Assembly (NCBI GenBank): GCA_001897535.1
Contig: MKTC01000018.1
Coordinates: 1-64,000 of the forward strand
DNA: 64,000 nt
Source of the DNA: Bacteroidetes bacterium 37-13
GTDB taxonomy: Bacteria > Bacteroidota > Bacteroidia > Chitinophagales > LD1
Direction of reading: 5' to 3'
Shown here: positions 26,644 through 34,934 of the stretch, piece after piece
How the letters are laid out: every line of letters begins with the position of its first letter
Numbering within the stretch: position 1 is the first letter of the stretch
Program-made: the position numbers and the translations under genes
Notes under the pieces: generated by a model
The model's database searches: none
Told to the model about the DNA's origin: nothing
What the model saw: only the letters and a program-made list of their open reading frames with translations

Positions 26644-28105
26644 TGGCACATTCTATCCAAGTTAAAACCATTGTATCTTCAGAAGAAGAGAAGCTGTATT
26701 TTGCTTTTTTAAATTGCTTAATTAGCGCTGCTTTTTGTGTGTAGTTTTTATTAAGAATGGCATACAAAGCAGCATAAAATAGTAGTTGAATTTCTTTGTT
26801 TTTAAAGTGCGCTTTCACGTCATCTGTTTCAAATATTTTGCGGGCTTCTATTTTCTTTCCAACCAAAAGAAGTGTTTGTGCTTTTAAGAAAGTAGCAGCA
26901 GTTTCCAATTCTTTTAGCTGTTGCTTTTTACACTGGTCAATAAACAAATTGATATTTTTCAAAATGCTTTTGGCATCAAAGTTTTTGGGTGAAATATGTA
27001 ATGTAGAAGCCACATTTGCTAATTCGCAAAATGCTCTGGCTATTCTAGAAGCGTAATTATTATCGCGTAGAAAACTAAAATAGTGCTGTACCGTAGCAAA
27101 TGCAGTTTGGCTATCCTGCGCAAGTATATTTGCATGAATGGTATTTGTAATCAATATTTCATTCAACATTTTTTTATTGTTGTGCGTATTGTTAACGGCA
27201 CTTTTTAAAAGCTCGTTAAGCATAGCTGCTGCTTCTTTAAACCGTAATTGTTTAAATAAGAAAATAGCCTCCAGTTCCTTAATTTTAAATTGTTGTTTTT
27301 GCTGAAAGTCGGCCGAAAAGCTTATGATAGGAATATTTGGATTGCTATTCATAATTTTGGTGGCAGCGGCAAAGTGCCGTGCTATTGCATAGCTTTTAAT
27401 TTGCGAATTTTTACCACCGGAGCCGGCTTTGTAGTATGCTGCCACAAAATTGTAAATGAGTCTAAAGCGCGGATAATTTTTATGTGTTCTCGCAATAATA
27501 TCCATTTGCTTAAAGTAAGATTGTGTAGCGCCAATTCCTTGTTGAACATTAACTTCGTAAATACGTCTTGCTAAAAGTTTTTGTTTTGAAAGTGCGATAT
27601 AAAGTTCAGTAGCCTCTTCAAATTTTGAATACATTTTTTTAGTTTCTGAAAATCTATTTAATGCTTGTGCAGCTTGTATTCGCATATCTGAGATTTCTGG
27701 TAGCAGTTCAAAAATATTGTTGGAAAAACATTGTTGTTCCAATGTTTCTAATGCTTTGGCAGCTTGCGCTATTTCTCCTTTATCCATCAACTGCTTGCAA
27801 AATTCTTTTGCCATTTCTTCTTGTGCTAGCTTATGACTGCTTTGTGTTTTGCTGCTTTGTAGAAATATTTCATAAAGTTTTTTACGCAGTTTGTAGAAGC
27901 GATTTTCGGCAATAGTATAATGCAACATATCTTGTTTGCCATATACTGCCAATACCAGTGTTTTTGTTTTAAGTGGCTCGCTATTCCATTCTCTAAATTT
28001 TTGTGCTAATTTTTTTAATAATAGTGATTGTTCTATTTTGCCCAATAGTTGTTGCCAGTCAGCTTCACTAAGGTTTTTAATTTTCTGTAGTAGTAATTCA
28101 TTCAT
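26624..28105 (-). CDS. Unrecognised all-helical repeat protein
   Basis: 493 residues, no signal peptide and no membrane helices. It is predicted almost entirely helical with TPR-like helical hairpins (for example KALETLEQQCFSNNIFELLP). The N-terminal 90 residues contain many Lys, Leu and Tyr in heptad-like spacing (ENRFYKLRKKLYEIFLQ). I do not recognise a family. It may be a scaffold or a Bacteroidota-specific protein. The 3' end overlaps the convergent prsW-like gene by 20 bases. It is divergent from the DedA gene. Confidence 0.75.
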   Translation of the reverse strand: MNELLLQKIKNLSEADWQQLLGKIEQSLLLKKLAQKFREWNSEPLKTKTLVLAVYGKQDMLHYTIAENRFYKLRKKLYEIFLQSSKTQSSHKLAQEEMAKEFCKQLMDKGEIAQAAKALETLEQQCFSNNIFELLPEISDMRIQAAQALNRFSETKKMYSKFEEATELYIALSKQKLLARRIYEVNVQQGIGATQSYFKQMDIIARTHKNYPRFRLIYNFVAAYYKAGSGGKNSQIKSYAIARHFAAATKIMNSNPNIPIISFSADFQQKQQFKIKELEAIFLFKQLRFKEAAAMLNELLKSAVNNTHNNKKMLNEILITNTIHANILAQDSQTAFATVQHYFSFLRDNNYASRIARAFCELANVASTLHISPKNFDAKSILKNINLFIDQCKKQQLKELETAATFLKAQTLLLVGKKIEARKIFETDDVKAHFKNKEIQLLFYAALYAILNKNYTQKAALIKQFKKAKYSFSSSEDTMVLTWIECAITKYFH

Positions 28106-28290
28106 ATTTTATGAACTCATAATTTTTAATTTATTCTAGGAAAAACGAAGCTATGACATTGATTTTTTAAAATATTGAAATTCAATATAGCATAAAATTA
28201 AAAAGTTGAAATAAAAGCAAAAGGATTTGTAAAGAAAATTGAAACGTTATGCAATTAGCAACAATTTATATTCCACATCAGTTAAAAGGT

Positions 28291-28298
28291 TACTTTCG
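28291..28298 (+). promoter_or_regulatory. -7 box 7 bases before the DedA start codon
   Basis: TACTTTCG (TAnnTTCG variant), then CAGCCTT and ATG at 28306. It lies inside the longer possible frame that starts at 28249 and supports the shorter start. Confidence 0.5.
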
Positions 28299-28305
28299 CA
28301 GCCTT

Positions 28306-28962
28306 ATGGAATATATTGGAGCGTTAGTAGATTTTATCTTGCATATTGATAAGCACTTAATTGATTTAGTAGCTAATTATCATCATTGGGTATATTTAAT
28401 TTTATTCCTTATCATTTTTGTAGAAACAGGATTAGTGGTTATGCCTTTTTTGCCGGGAGATTCTTTGCTCTTTGCAACCGGAATGTTGGCAGCACAAGGT
28501 GCGGGCATAAATGTATGGACAGTTATTGTTATATTACTGGTCGCTGCCATTTTGGGCGATGCTTGTAATTACTTTATCGGCAGATTTGCAGGTGAAAAAT
28601 TTATTCAATTTAAGCTCTTTGGAAAGCAATTAGTAAAGCCGGAATACATTCAAAAAACACACGAGTTTTATGATAAACATGGGCCTCAAACCATTATCAT
28701 TGCTCGTTTTGTACCTATTGTTAGAACATTTGCGCCTTTTGTAGCCGGCATTGGCCACATGAAGTACAATATTTTTGCTTTATACAATGTTATAGGTGGC
28801 GCTATTTGGATTATTGGAATAACCCTATTGGGTTACTTTTTAGGAGAAATAGATATTATTAAAAATAATTTTGAAAAGGTTGTTTTTATCATTATCGGTA
28901 TTTCGGTTTTGCCTATTGTGTATGGTGTGCTAAAAGAACGAATGGCAAAAAAGAAGGTGTAA
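28306..28962 (+). CDS. DedA/VTT-domain membrane protein
   Basis: 218 residues from the ATG at 28306 (MEYIGALVDFILHIDKHL). The longer frame from 28249 adds 19 residues unlike the family and covers the promoter box. The family motifs FVETGLVVMPFLPGDSLLF, GDACNYFIGRFAGEK and ARFVPIVRTFAPFVAGIGHM are clear, with about five membrane segments. DedA proteins act in envelope homeostasis; some move undecaprenyl phosphate or phospholipids between leaflets. The exact substrate is not shown. Confidence 0.9.
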   Translation: MEYIGALVDFILHIDKHLIDLVANYHHWVYLILFLIIFVETGLVVMPFLPGDSLLFATGMLAAQGAGINVWTVIVILLVAAILGDACNYFIGRFAGEKFIQFKLFGKQLVKPEYIQKTHEFYDKHGPQTIIIARFVPIVRTFAPFVAGIGHMKYNIFALYNVIGGAIWIIGITLLGYFLGEIDIIKNNFEKVVFIIIGISVLPIVYGVLKERMAKKKV

Positions 28963-29039
28963 ATTTTTGTGAAGCAATAGAGCGTGTAGTTAATCTTTAA
29001 ATTGAAAATATTATCCGTATAAAAACAAAAAGGATATAT

Positions 29040-30017
29040 ATGAAACAGTTACTTACACTTTCATTTGCACTAATAATTGCAACTTGCGCCATCGCACAGC
29101 CTACTCCAGTTGGCCATCTTACTATCTTTTCAGAAAATGGAGATAAATTCTTTTTAATTCTAAATGGTGAGCGCCAAAACAATGTGGCAGAAACCAATTT
29201 AAGAATAGAAGATTTGAACCAACCTTATTACAATGCCAAAGTAATTTTTGAAGACAAAACATTGCCAGAAATAAGCAAAAACTATTTGGCAATTGGCGAT
29301 GCAGAAGGGCATTTTATGGATGTTACCTACAAAATTAAGAAGGATAAAAAAGGCACGCCAAAGTTGAATTACTTTTCTATGATTCCGGTGCAGCAAGGAT
29401 TTATAGCACCAAATAATGTTACCGTAATTCGCTATGGGCAGCCAACACCACCTCCAACTCCGGTTCCTACACCTACACACACGCATATCCAAACTACAAC
29501 ACCTTCCACCACAATAGTTCAGCAAACAACAACTACTAGAACCGGCACTACCGAAAATGTAAATATGAATGTTGGCGTTCTGGGTGTTGGCTTGAACGTA
29601 ACTATCAACGACCCACTTTTAAATGGAACAACTACCACTACTACTCGCACCACTACAACTACCACCACAGGCTATCCTGAACATACGCACCAACATCAGC
29701 CACCGGTAAACAGAGGTTGTAATGGCAACTATCCAATGTCGAGCAGCGATTTCCAAAGTGCTTTGCAAACTATTAGCAAACAAGGTTTTGATGAAACAAA
29801 ACTTTCTACTGCAAAGACTATTGCAGGAAAACAATGCCTTTCTACTGCACAAATTGTACAGATATGCAAAGCATTTGGGTTTGAACAATCGAAATTAGAT
29901 TTTGCAAAATTTGCTTACGCTCGTTGCACTGATCAAGCCAGCTACTTTAAAGTAAATGATGTATTCGGCTTTAGCAGCAGTGTTGATGAACTTAACCAAC
30001 ACATCAATAATAACTAG
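29040..30017 (+). CDS. Secreted DUF4476 protein with Thr/Pro-rich linker
   Basis: 325 residues. A signal peptide (MKQLLTLSFALIIATCAIA) is followed by a beta-rich domain (about 22-125), a Pro/Thr linker with long Thr runs (about 130-235), and a C-terminal DUF4476 helical domain (about 245-320) with the segment FDETKLSTAKTIAGK. DUF4476 is known from Bacteroidota and some eukaryotes, with no function assigned. The linker suggests an extended surface or periplasmic protein. It ends at a strong terminator shared with the convergent scoA gene. Confidence 0.8.
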   Translation: MKQLLTLSFALIIATCAIAQPTPVGHLTIFSENGDKFFLILNGERQNNVAETNLRIEDLNQPYYNAKVIFEDKTLPEISKNYLAIGDAEGHFMDVTYKIKKDKKGTPKLNYFSMIPVQQGFIAPNNVTVIRYGQPTPPPTPVPTPTHTHIQTTTPSTTIVQQTTTTRTGTTENVNMNVGVLGVGLNVTINDPLLNGTTTTTTRTTTTTTTGYPEHTHQHQPPVNRGCNGNYPMSSSDFQSALQTISKQGFDETKLSTAKTIAGKQCLSTAQIVQICKAFGFEQSKLDFAKFAYARCTDQASYFKVNDVFGFSSSVDELNQHINNN

Positions 30018-30042
30018 GTCTAAAACTATAGCTGAAAATTGT

Positions 30043-30084
30043 ATCTCAGATGAAATAAAAAGTAACTGCTATTTCATCTGAGAT
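30043..30084. terminator. Bidirectional terminator
   Basis: ATCTCAGATGAAATA (30043-30057) pairs perfectly with TATTTCATCTGAGAT (30070-30084), followed by a T run. A 15-base stem and 12-base loop between convergent genes. Confidence 0.9.
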
Positions 30085-30087
30085 TTT

Positions 30088-30783
30088 TTATTTCCTAACT
30101 GTGCGTTGTTCGATGCGCTTCTCAAAAACTTCACCTTTAAAAATTCTGTTTACATAAATTCCCGGTGTGTGAATTTCATTTGGGTGCAGTTCGCCAGCAG
30201 GCACTAATTCTTCCACTTCTGCAATGGTAATTTTTCCAGCCATCGCCATCATAGGATTAAAATTGCGCGCTGTGCCTCTAAATATTAAATTGCCCGAAGT
30301 GTCGCCTTTCCATGCTTTTACAATAGCAAAATCGCTGTTGAAGGCGGTTTCCATTAAGTATTCTTTTCCATCAAAAACGCGTGTTTCCTTGCCTTCGGCA
30401 ACTTCGGTGCCTACACCAGCAGGCGTGTAAAATGCAGGAATACCGTAACCGGTCATCATGCAGCGCGTAGCTAAAGTTCCTTGTGGTATCAATTCCACTT
30501 CTAATTCTCCTTGCAGCAACTGGCGCTCAAACTCTGCGTTTTCACCCACGTAGCTTGCAATCATTTTTTTTATTTGATGTTTTTTTAGCAACAAGCCGAG
30601 TCCAAAATCATCTACTCCAGCATTGTTCGAAATGCAGGTTAAACCTTTCACCCCTTTATTAACTAATGCAGCGATGCAGTTTTCGGGAATGCCGCACAAA
30701 CCAAAACCGCCCAACATAATTGTGGCATTATCCTGAATATCTTTTATGGCTTCTTCAGCTCCGCTTACAACTTTGTTTATCAT
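30088..30783 (-). CDS. scoA: 3-oxoacid CoA-transferase, subunit A
   Basis: 231 residues, the full A subunit of succinyl-CoA:3-ketoacid CoA-transferase. The N-terminal [16 protein letters not shown] and the [12 protein letters not shown] segment are typical, followed by [13 protein letters not shown] and [21 protein letters not shown]. It moves CoA between succinyl-CoA and acetoacetate together with subunit B, which carries the catalytic Glu. Subunit B, usually next door, is not in this window. A perfect -7 box lies 4 bases before the start, so it has its own promoter although it is close behind another minus-strand gene. Confidence 0.93.
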   Translation of the reverse strand: MINKVVSGAEEAIKDIQDNATIMLGGFGLCGIPENCIAALVNKGVKGLTCISNNAGVDDFGLGLLLKKHQIKKMIASYVGENAEFERQLLQGELEVELIPQGTLATRCMMTGYGIPAFYTPAGVGTEVAEGKETRVFDGKEYLMETAFNSDFAIVKAWKGDTSGNLIFRGTARNFNPMMAMAGKITIAEVEELVPAGELHPNEIHTPGIYVNRIFKGEVFEKRIEQRTVRK

Positions 30784-30787
30784 GCTT

Positions 30788-30795
30788 CAAACCTA
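30788..30795 (-). promoter_or_regulatory. -7 box 4 bases before the scoA start codon
   Basis: TAGGTTTG on the minus strand, an exact TAnnTTTG, then AAGC and the ATG at 30783. Suggests a leaderless scoA mRNA. Confidence 0.6.
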
Positions 30796-30808
30796 CATAA
30801 TTTTTCTT

Positions 30809-31600
30809 TCAGAAAGAATAAAACAAAGCCTTGCCATCTTTAATGAGCAACAGTGAATTTTTACCAAATACGGCTTGTGAAAAATTTTCTTCAGGAAGTG
30901 CCGTGAGTGCTACTGTTGCAAGCGAAAGCATATTATAGGAATATAGTTTTTGGTTATCGGCATAAATAATGTTTCGCTCTGTTAATTGAAATTTGGTTAA
31001 GCCGAGAATGGGAATAGTTTTTTGATAGCTTCCAAAAATATCGAATACTAAAATGCCTAAACTGCTATCGTTCATAAAAACACGATTGTCATATTCCAGC
31101 AAAAAATTAGGTGCAGGAATGGTGTTTAATACATTGTTTAAACTTTGGCTTTCGCGAAGTATTGTACCTGTTTCGTCAATCTTTTTCAGCTTTAGAGCAG
31201 CAATATCGTAGAACCAAATTCTGCCATCTGTTGAACCACAAACCGCACCAACAGAAGAATAGCCTAACTGCAAAAAATCGTAAGTAACCAATGGAGAAAG
31301 AAAACGGTCGAGAATTACTGCTTTCATCACATCGGGAAAATAAACTACAATTTTCAGTGGGTTAGTAACATCAATGCTTCCAATACTTCCATAACGAAAT
31401 TCTTCATAAGGATAAAGCATTTTGCCATCAGATGAATACTTGAAAAGTTTGTGTGGAGAAGCTAAATAATAATTTCCGAATTTATCAATAGTGGCAATCG
31501 TAGCATCGCTTGAAACGCTTGATAGTAAATGATATTCAGTCTGCTGTTGCGCAAAAATCGGAATAGAAAAAAGCAAAAAAAGAGAGGCTAAAATTTTCAT
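30809..31600 (-). CDS. Secreted or periplasmic beta-propeller-like protein
   Basis: 263 residues. It has a signal peptide (MKILASLFLLFSIPIFA) and no lipobox. Repeated short beta segments such as IDKFGNYYLASPHKLFKYSSDGK and GSTDGRIWFYDIAALKLKKID look like propeller blades. No catalytic motif is seen and the function is unknown. The ATG overlaps the lpxH stop by 4 bases (ATGA), so it is translationally coupled to lpxH. That coupling hints at a role in the envelope. Confidence 0.8.
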   Translation of the reverse strand: MKILASLFLLFSIPIFAQQQTEYHLLSSVSSDATIATIDKFGNYYLASPHKLFKYSSDGKMLYPYEEFRYGSIGSIDVTNPLKIVVYFPDVMKAVILDRFLSPLVTYDFLQLGYSSVGAVCGSTDGRIWFYDIAALKLKKIDETGTILRESQSLNNVLNTIPAPNFLLEYDNRVFMNDSSLGILVFDIFGSYQKTIPILGLTKFQLTERNIIYADNQKLYSYNMLSLATVALTALPEENFSQAVFGKNSLLLIKDGKALFYSF

Positions 31601-32340
31601 GGCTTAAAGAATTTTAGTTCGGTTTTGTCTCCATCAAAAACAGCATAAGAATTATGGTGAATCCAATCGCCCAAATTGATGTAAGTGCTTTTTTCATTTA
31701 GTTGAATTTGCAGCGGCAAATGGCGATGCCCGAAAATAAAATAATCGAAATGAGCATTTGTAAGTTTGCGTTTGCAGTATTGCACTAACCATTCACGCGC
31801 TTCGCCTAAAAATTTTTCTTCTGCTATTTCACCATTTCCAAATCGGCTTTTTTTTGAAAAATAACTACCGAGTTTCATGCCAATATCAGGGTGAAGCCAA
31901 CGAAAAGCAAATTGTGCTAAAGGATTGGTGAATAACTTTTTCATTCGCTTGTAACCTTTGTCGTCAGGACCTAAACCATCACCATGTCCGATAAAAAACT
32001 TTTTGCCATTCCATTCGCGTTCTATTGGTTTGTAGTGAACGGTTGCGCCTAATTCTCTTTCTAAATATCCGTGCATCCACAAATCGTGGTTGCCGGTAAA
32101 AATATGAACTGGAATACCGCTATCGCAAAGTGCGGCAATCTTACCTTGCAGGCGCACAAATCCTTTGGGAACAACGGTTTCGTATTCGTGCCAAAAATCA
32201 AAAATATCACCCACTAAAAATATCTCATCTGCATCGACAGCTACGGTTTTTAACCATTGAATAAAAACAGCTTCACGTTGCTTGGAACTAGCAAAATCCG
32301 GTGTGCCTAAATGCAAATCTGATGCAAAGTAAATGCGCAT
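31597..32340 (-). CDS. lpxH: UDP-2,3-diacylglucosamine diphosphatase
   Basis: 247 residues, metallophosphoesterase fold. The metal-binding motifs are in order: FASDLHLG, GDIFDFWHEY, GNHDLWMHGYLE, GHGDGLGPDDKGYK and FGHRHLPL. Bacteroidota LpxH-like enzymes hydrolyse UDP-2,3-diacylglucosamine to lipid X in lipid A synthesis. In this group the product is often annotated simply as a UDP-diacylglucosamine diphosphatase. TATTTTGC lies 8 bases before the ATG and may be a -7 box. Confidence 0.88.
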   Translation of the reverse strand: MRIYFASDLHLGTPDFASSKQREAVFIQWLKTVAVDADEIFLVGDIFDFWHEYETVVPKGFVRLQGKIAALCDSGIPVHIFTGNHDLWMHGYLERELGATVHYKPIEREWNGKKFFIGHGDGLGPDDKGYKRMKKLFTNPLAQFAFRWLHPDIGMKLGSYFSKKSRFGNGEIAEEKFLGEAREWLVQYCKRKLTNAHFDYFIFGHRHLPLQIQLNEKSTYINLGDWIHHNSYAVFDGDKTELKFFKP

Positions 32341-32378
32341 GTGTGCTGCAAAATAGCAATTTTATCACTAAAAGAATT

Positions 32379-32777
32379 TTAGCTTTTCCCTCGCATAGCA
32401 AAAGCAATAATGTGCCCGTCTAAATCTGCAAAATAGCAAACGGTATCGCCCCAGTTTCGAGCTTCAATCGGGCTGATGAGTTTTGCACCACTGCGAAGGG
32501 CATTTTCAAATTCGAGTTCAATATTTTCAACTAATAAATAAAGTTCGCATCGCGGTATACCGTTGCCACTGCTTGGGTTTGGCGTTTTGCCTAAAAGTAT
32601 TTTTTCAATTCCGGCATTGGGCATCAATCCAAGTTTACAGTTTTTGGAAACAGTAAATTCTGTCATTCCGGGAACATTTAAAGTTGGCTGTATGCGAAAT
32701 AATTTAGTATAAAATTCTGTACTTGCCTGTTGGCTGCTTACGTAAAGAATAGTTTCAAAATGCGCAATGTGTTTCAT
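32379..32777 (-). CDS. VOC-family (glyoxalase/bleomycin resistance-like) protein
   Basis: 132 residues with two beta-alpha-beta-beta-beta modules of the vicinal oxygen chelate fold: FETILYVSSQQASTEFYTKLF and the C-terminal WGDTVCYFADLDGHIIAFA. The usual metal-binding positions (H/Q and E) are not certain, and the protein may be metal-free. The substrate is unknown. It starts 3 bases after the stop of the OmpA/PD40 gene and precedes lpxH in the same direction, so it lies within a probable operon. Confidence 0.82.
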   Translation of the reverse strand: MKHIAHFETILYVSSQQASTEFYTKLFRIQPTLNVPGMTEFTVSKNCKLGLMPNAGIEKILLGKTPNPSSGNGIPRCELYLLVENIELEFENALRSGAKLISPIEARNWGDTVCYFADLDGHIIAFAMRGKS

Positions 32778-32780
32778 TCA

Positions 32781-34781
32781 TTATTTTTTTTGCTGCACAC
32801 CTAAAACATTAAATTCTGTTCTTCTGTTTAATGCTCTTCCTTCCTCAGAATCTTTTCCATCTGGCAAAGTATTTGGTGCAATCGGGCGGCTCTCGCCATA
32901 AGGTTTGTTTGCCAAATTTGTTGCAGGAATTTGTTTGCTAAGCAGGAATTTTACAACTGCCGCACCTCTTCGTTCGCTTAATTTTAAGTTATATTTTTCA
33001 TCGCCCTTGCTATCGGTGTGCGAGCCAACTTCAATACTATATTGCGGAAATTTGGTATAGAAATCTATAACTTTTTGTAAGCTGTCAGGAGCAGAAGCCG
33101 TGAGTTGAAATTTGTCGAAATCCCAAAAAACAGTAGCAAGTTTTTCGCCAGTGTAATCTTTTACGCTATCTAAAACAAAATTAAAAGTGAAAGTGTCGTT
33201 TTGCTGCAAACCAATAGTAGAAATGGTTCTTTCCAAGTCTGCAACACCTTCTCGTTTCACTACTAATTTGTAATGGGTTTCGGTTTCTAAATCGAAAAAG
33301 AATTTGCCATCAGTAGCTTGTGTGTAGCCGGCTTGTGTTCCATTAGTGGTATTTAATAAAGAAATAGTAGCATCGTTTACAGTTTGTTTGGTATCGTTTT
33401 GCCAGCGCACAATTTCCCCCTTCACAGCAGGGTAAATCTTAAAAGTTTCTATTGCCCAAATATCATCGTTGCAAGTGGTGCAGTTGCTGTTGGTAACAGA
33501 GTTTCTGTTGCTAATTAAAAAGCCTGTATTTTTTCTATCGAAGTAAGAAAATCCATAATCATCTGCTCCGCTATTCACAGGCATTCCCAAGTTTTTCGGG
33601 TCCAAGAAATCTCCAATTACCAAGCGCTGTGCCGAAAAAATATCGTAGCCACCCAAACCTCCCATTTTGTTTGAACTAAAATAGAGTAGATTGGTTTCGT
33701 AATCATAAAACGGAGCAATTTCATCATCTTTGGTATTTATGGGAGCGCCTAATGCTTTAGCTCTCTGAAATGTGCCATCGCTATTGCGAACAGCATAAAA
33801 AATATCGTAACCTTTGTTTGCGTTTCTGTTGCTGCTAAAAAACAAAGCTTCTTCGCCACCTGGAGCTTTTCCCACACTTGGCCAAAGATTATCAGCAGTA
33901 GGTAAATTGATGCTGCTGTTTAGTTTCGTGGCTTTTTGCCAAGTGTTATTTACTAAATCACTTTTGTAAATATCACAACGCAATTTTAATGGAAGCGCTT
34001 CGGAACAAACACTGAAATAAAGCGTTTTCCCATCATCAGAAAATGAAGGTGTGGCAAGGTGAAGATTTTCTGAATTTTCAGCTAAACCAGAAAAAATTCC
34101 TTTCGCTTGCCATACTTTTCCTGCACTTTCGGCAAGTTGCAAAGTGGCGTTATTTGCAAAGCTAAATTGCTTTTTTGAAATAGTTTTTATGCTATTGTCC
34201 CATTGCGAGAACAATAAATCTTTTCGATTTAAAAATGCAACACTTTGTTCATCAAGCGCTGTGTTTATACCATTTTCCAAATGCAAAACTTTAAACTCTT
34301 TTTTTATTGAAGTATCGGTTTGTGTCAATCCAAAGTTGCAACCTTCCATTGCCTTTTTTGCAGCTTTTACCAATTCTGAATACTTATCGTTTGTTGCGAT
34401 TTCTCTAAACTGCTTAAACACCGCAAGTGCTTCACTATATTTTTGCTGTTGTTGTAAAGCAATGGCCTTTTTGTAAAGCAGTTCAGGCTTTTTGTGCTTT
34501 TTATCTTTTTCAACTAATAGAGAAAAATAGTGCTCTGCGGCTGCATAATTTCGCGCTTCCAATTCTGCCGGAGCAAGTATTTTTACTAAACTCTTATTGC
34601 CTTGTTTTTTTGCTTCAGCAGCTTCTAAGTAATTGATAGAAGCTTCCAGCGCGCCTTTCTTTAGCAACTTTTTACCAGTAGATTTATTTTTTCCTGTGCT
34701 TAAATTTTCAGGAGATTTTAATTGCGCATTGATGTAAAGAATACTAATGGAAAAGAAGAAGAAAAGTAAAGTTTTTTTCAT
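32781..34781 (-). CDS. OmpA-family protein with TPR and PD40 repeats (paralogue)
   Basis: 666 residues with the same order as the protein at 7052-9001: signal peptide (MKKTLLFFFFSISILYINAQ), TPR-like helices (about 35-150), PD40 strands with LYFSVCSE, LFFSSNRNANKGYD and LYFSSNKMGGLGGYD (about 250-430), a beta domain and a C-terminal OmpA domain (VFWDFDKFQL, SHTDSKGDEKYNLKLSERRG). It probably ties an outer-membrane machine to peptidoglycan. It is the first gene of a run with the VOC protein, lpxH and the propeller-like protein. Confidence 0.88.
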   Translation of the reverse strand: MKKTLLFFFFSISILYINAQLKSPENLSTGKNKSTGKKLLKKGALEASINYLEAAEAKKQGNKSLVKILAPAELEARNYAAAEHYFSLLVEKDKKHKKPELLYKKAIALQQQQKYSEALAVFKQFREIATNDKYSELVKAAKKAMEGCNFGLTQTDTSIKKEFKVLHLENGINTALDEQSVAFLNRKDLLFSQWDNSIKTISKKQFSFANNATLQLAESAGKVWQAKGIFSGLAENSENLHLATPSFSDDGKTLYFSVCSEALPLKLRCDIYKSDLVNNTWQKATKLNSSINLPTADNLWPSVGKAPGGEEALFFSSNRNANKGYDIFYAVRNSDGTFQRAKALGAPINTKDDEIAPFYDYETNLLYFSSNKMGGLGGYDIFSAQRLVIGDFLDPKNLGMPVNSGADDYGFSYFDRKNTGFLISNRNSVTNSNCTTCNDDIWAIETFKIYPAVKGEIVRWQNDTKQTVNDATISLLNTTNGTQAGYTQATDGKFFFDLETETHYKLVVKREGVADLERTISTIGLQQNDTFTFNFVLDSVKDYTGEKLATVFWDFDKFQLTASAPDSLQKVIDFYTKFPQYSIEVGSHTDSKGDEKYNLKLSERRGAAVVKFLLSKQIPATNLANKPYGESRPIAPNTLPDGKDSEEGRALNRRTEFNVLGVQQKK

Positions 34782-34923
34782 TGTGTAATTGATTGTGGAA
34801 GATTACGCAAGGCAGTATTTTGGATAATACAATTTTACAGGTTTGCTTTAAATGCAAGAAGTGATATTGTTTACATGAAAACATTGCCAACGCGAAACGA
34901 ATAAAAAAGTAAACGAATACAGC

Positions 34924-34931
34924 TATATTCG
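34924..34931 (+). promoter_or_regulatory. -7 box 3 bases before the DUF2851 start codon
   Basis: TATATTCG (TAnnTTCG variant), then GGC and ATG at 34935. The family start (MTESLLHYLWKFRLFN) fits this ATG, so the transcript is probably leaderless. Confidence 0.55.
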
Positions 34932-34934
34932 GGC

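Noticed and set aside
28249-28305. Longer start of the DedA gene
   Set aside because: The added residues are not family-like and contain the -7 box; the ATG at 28306 fits both the family and the promoter.
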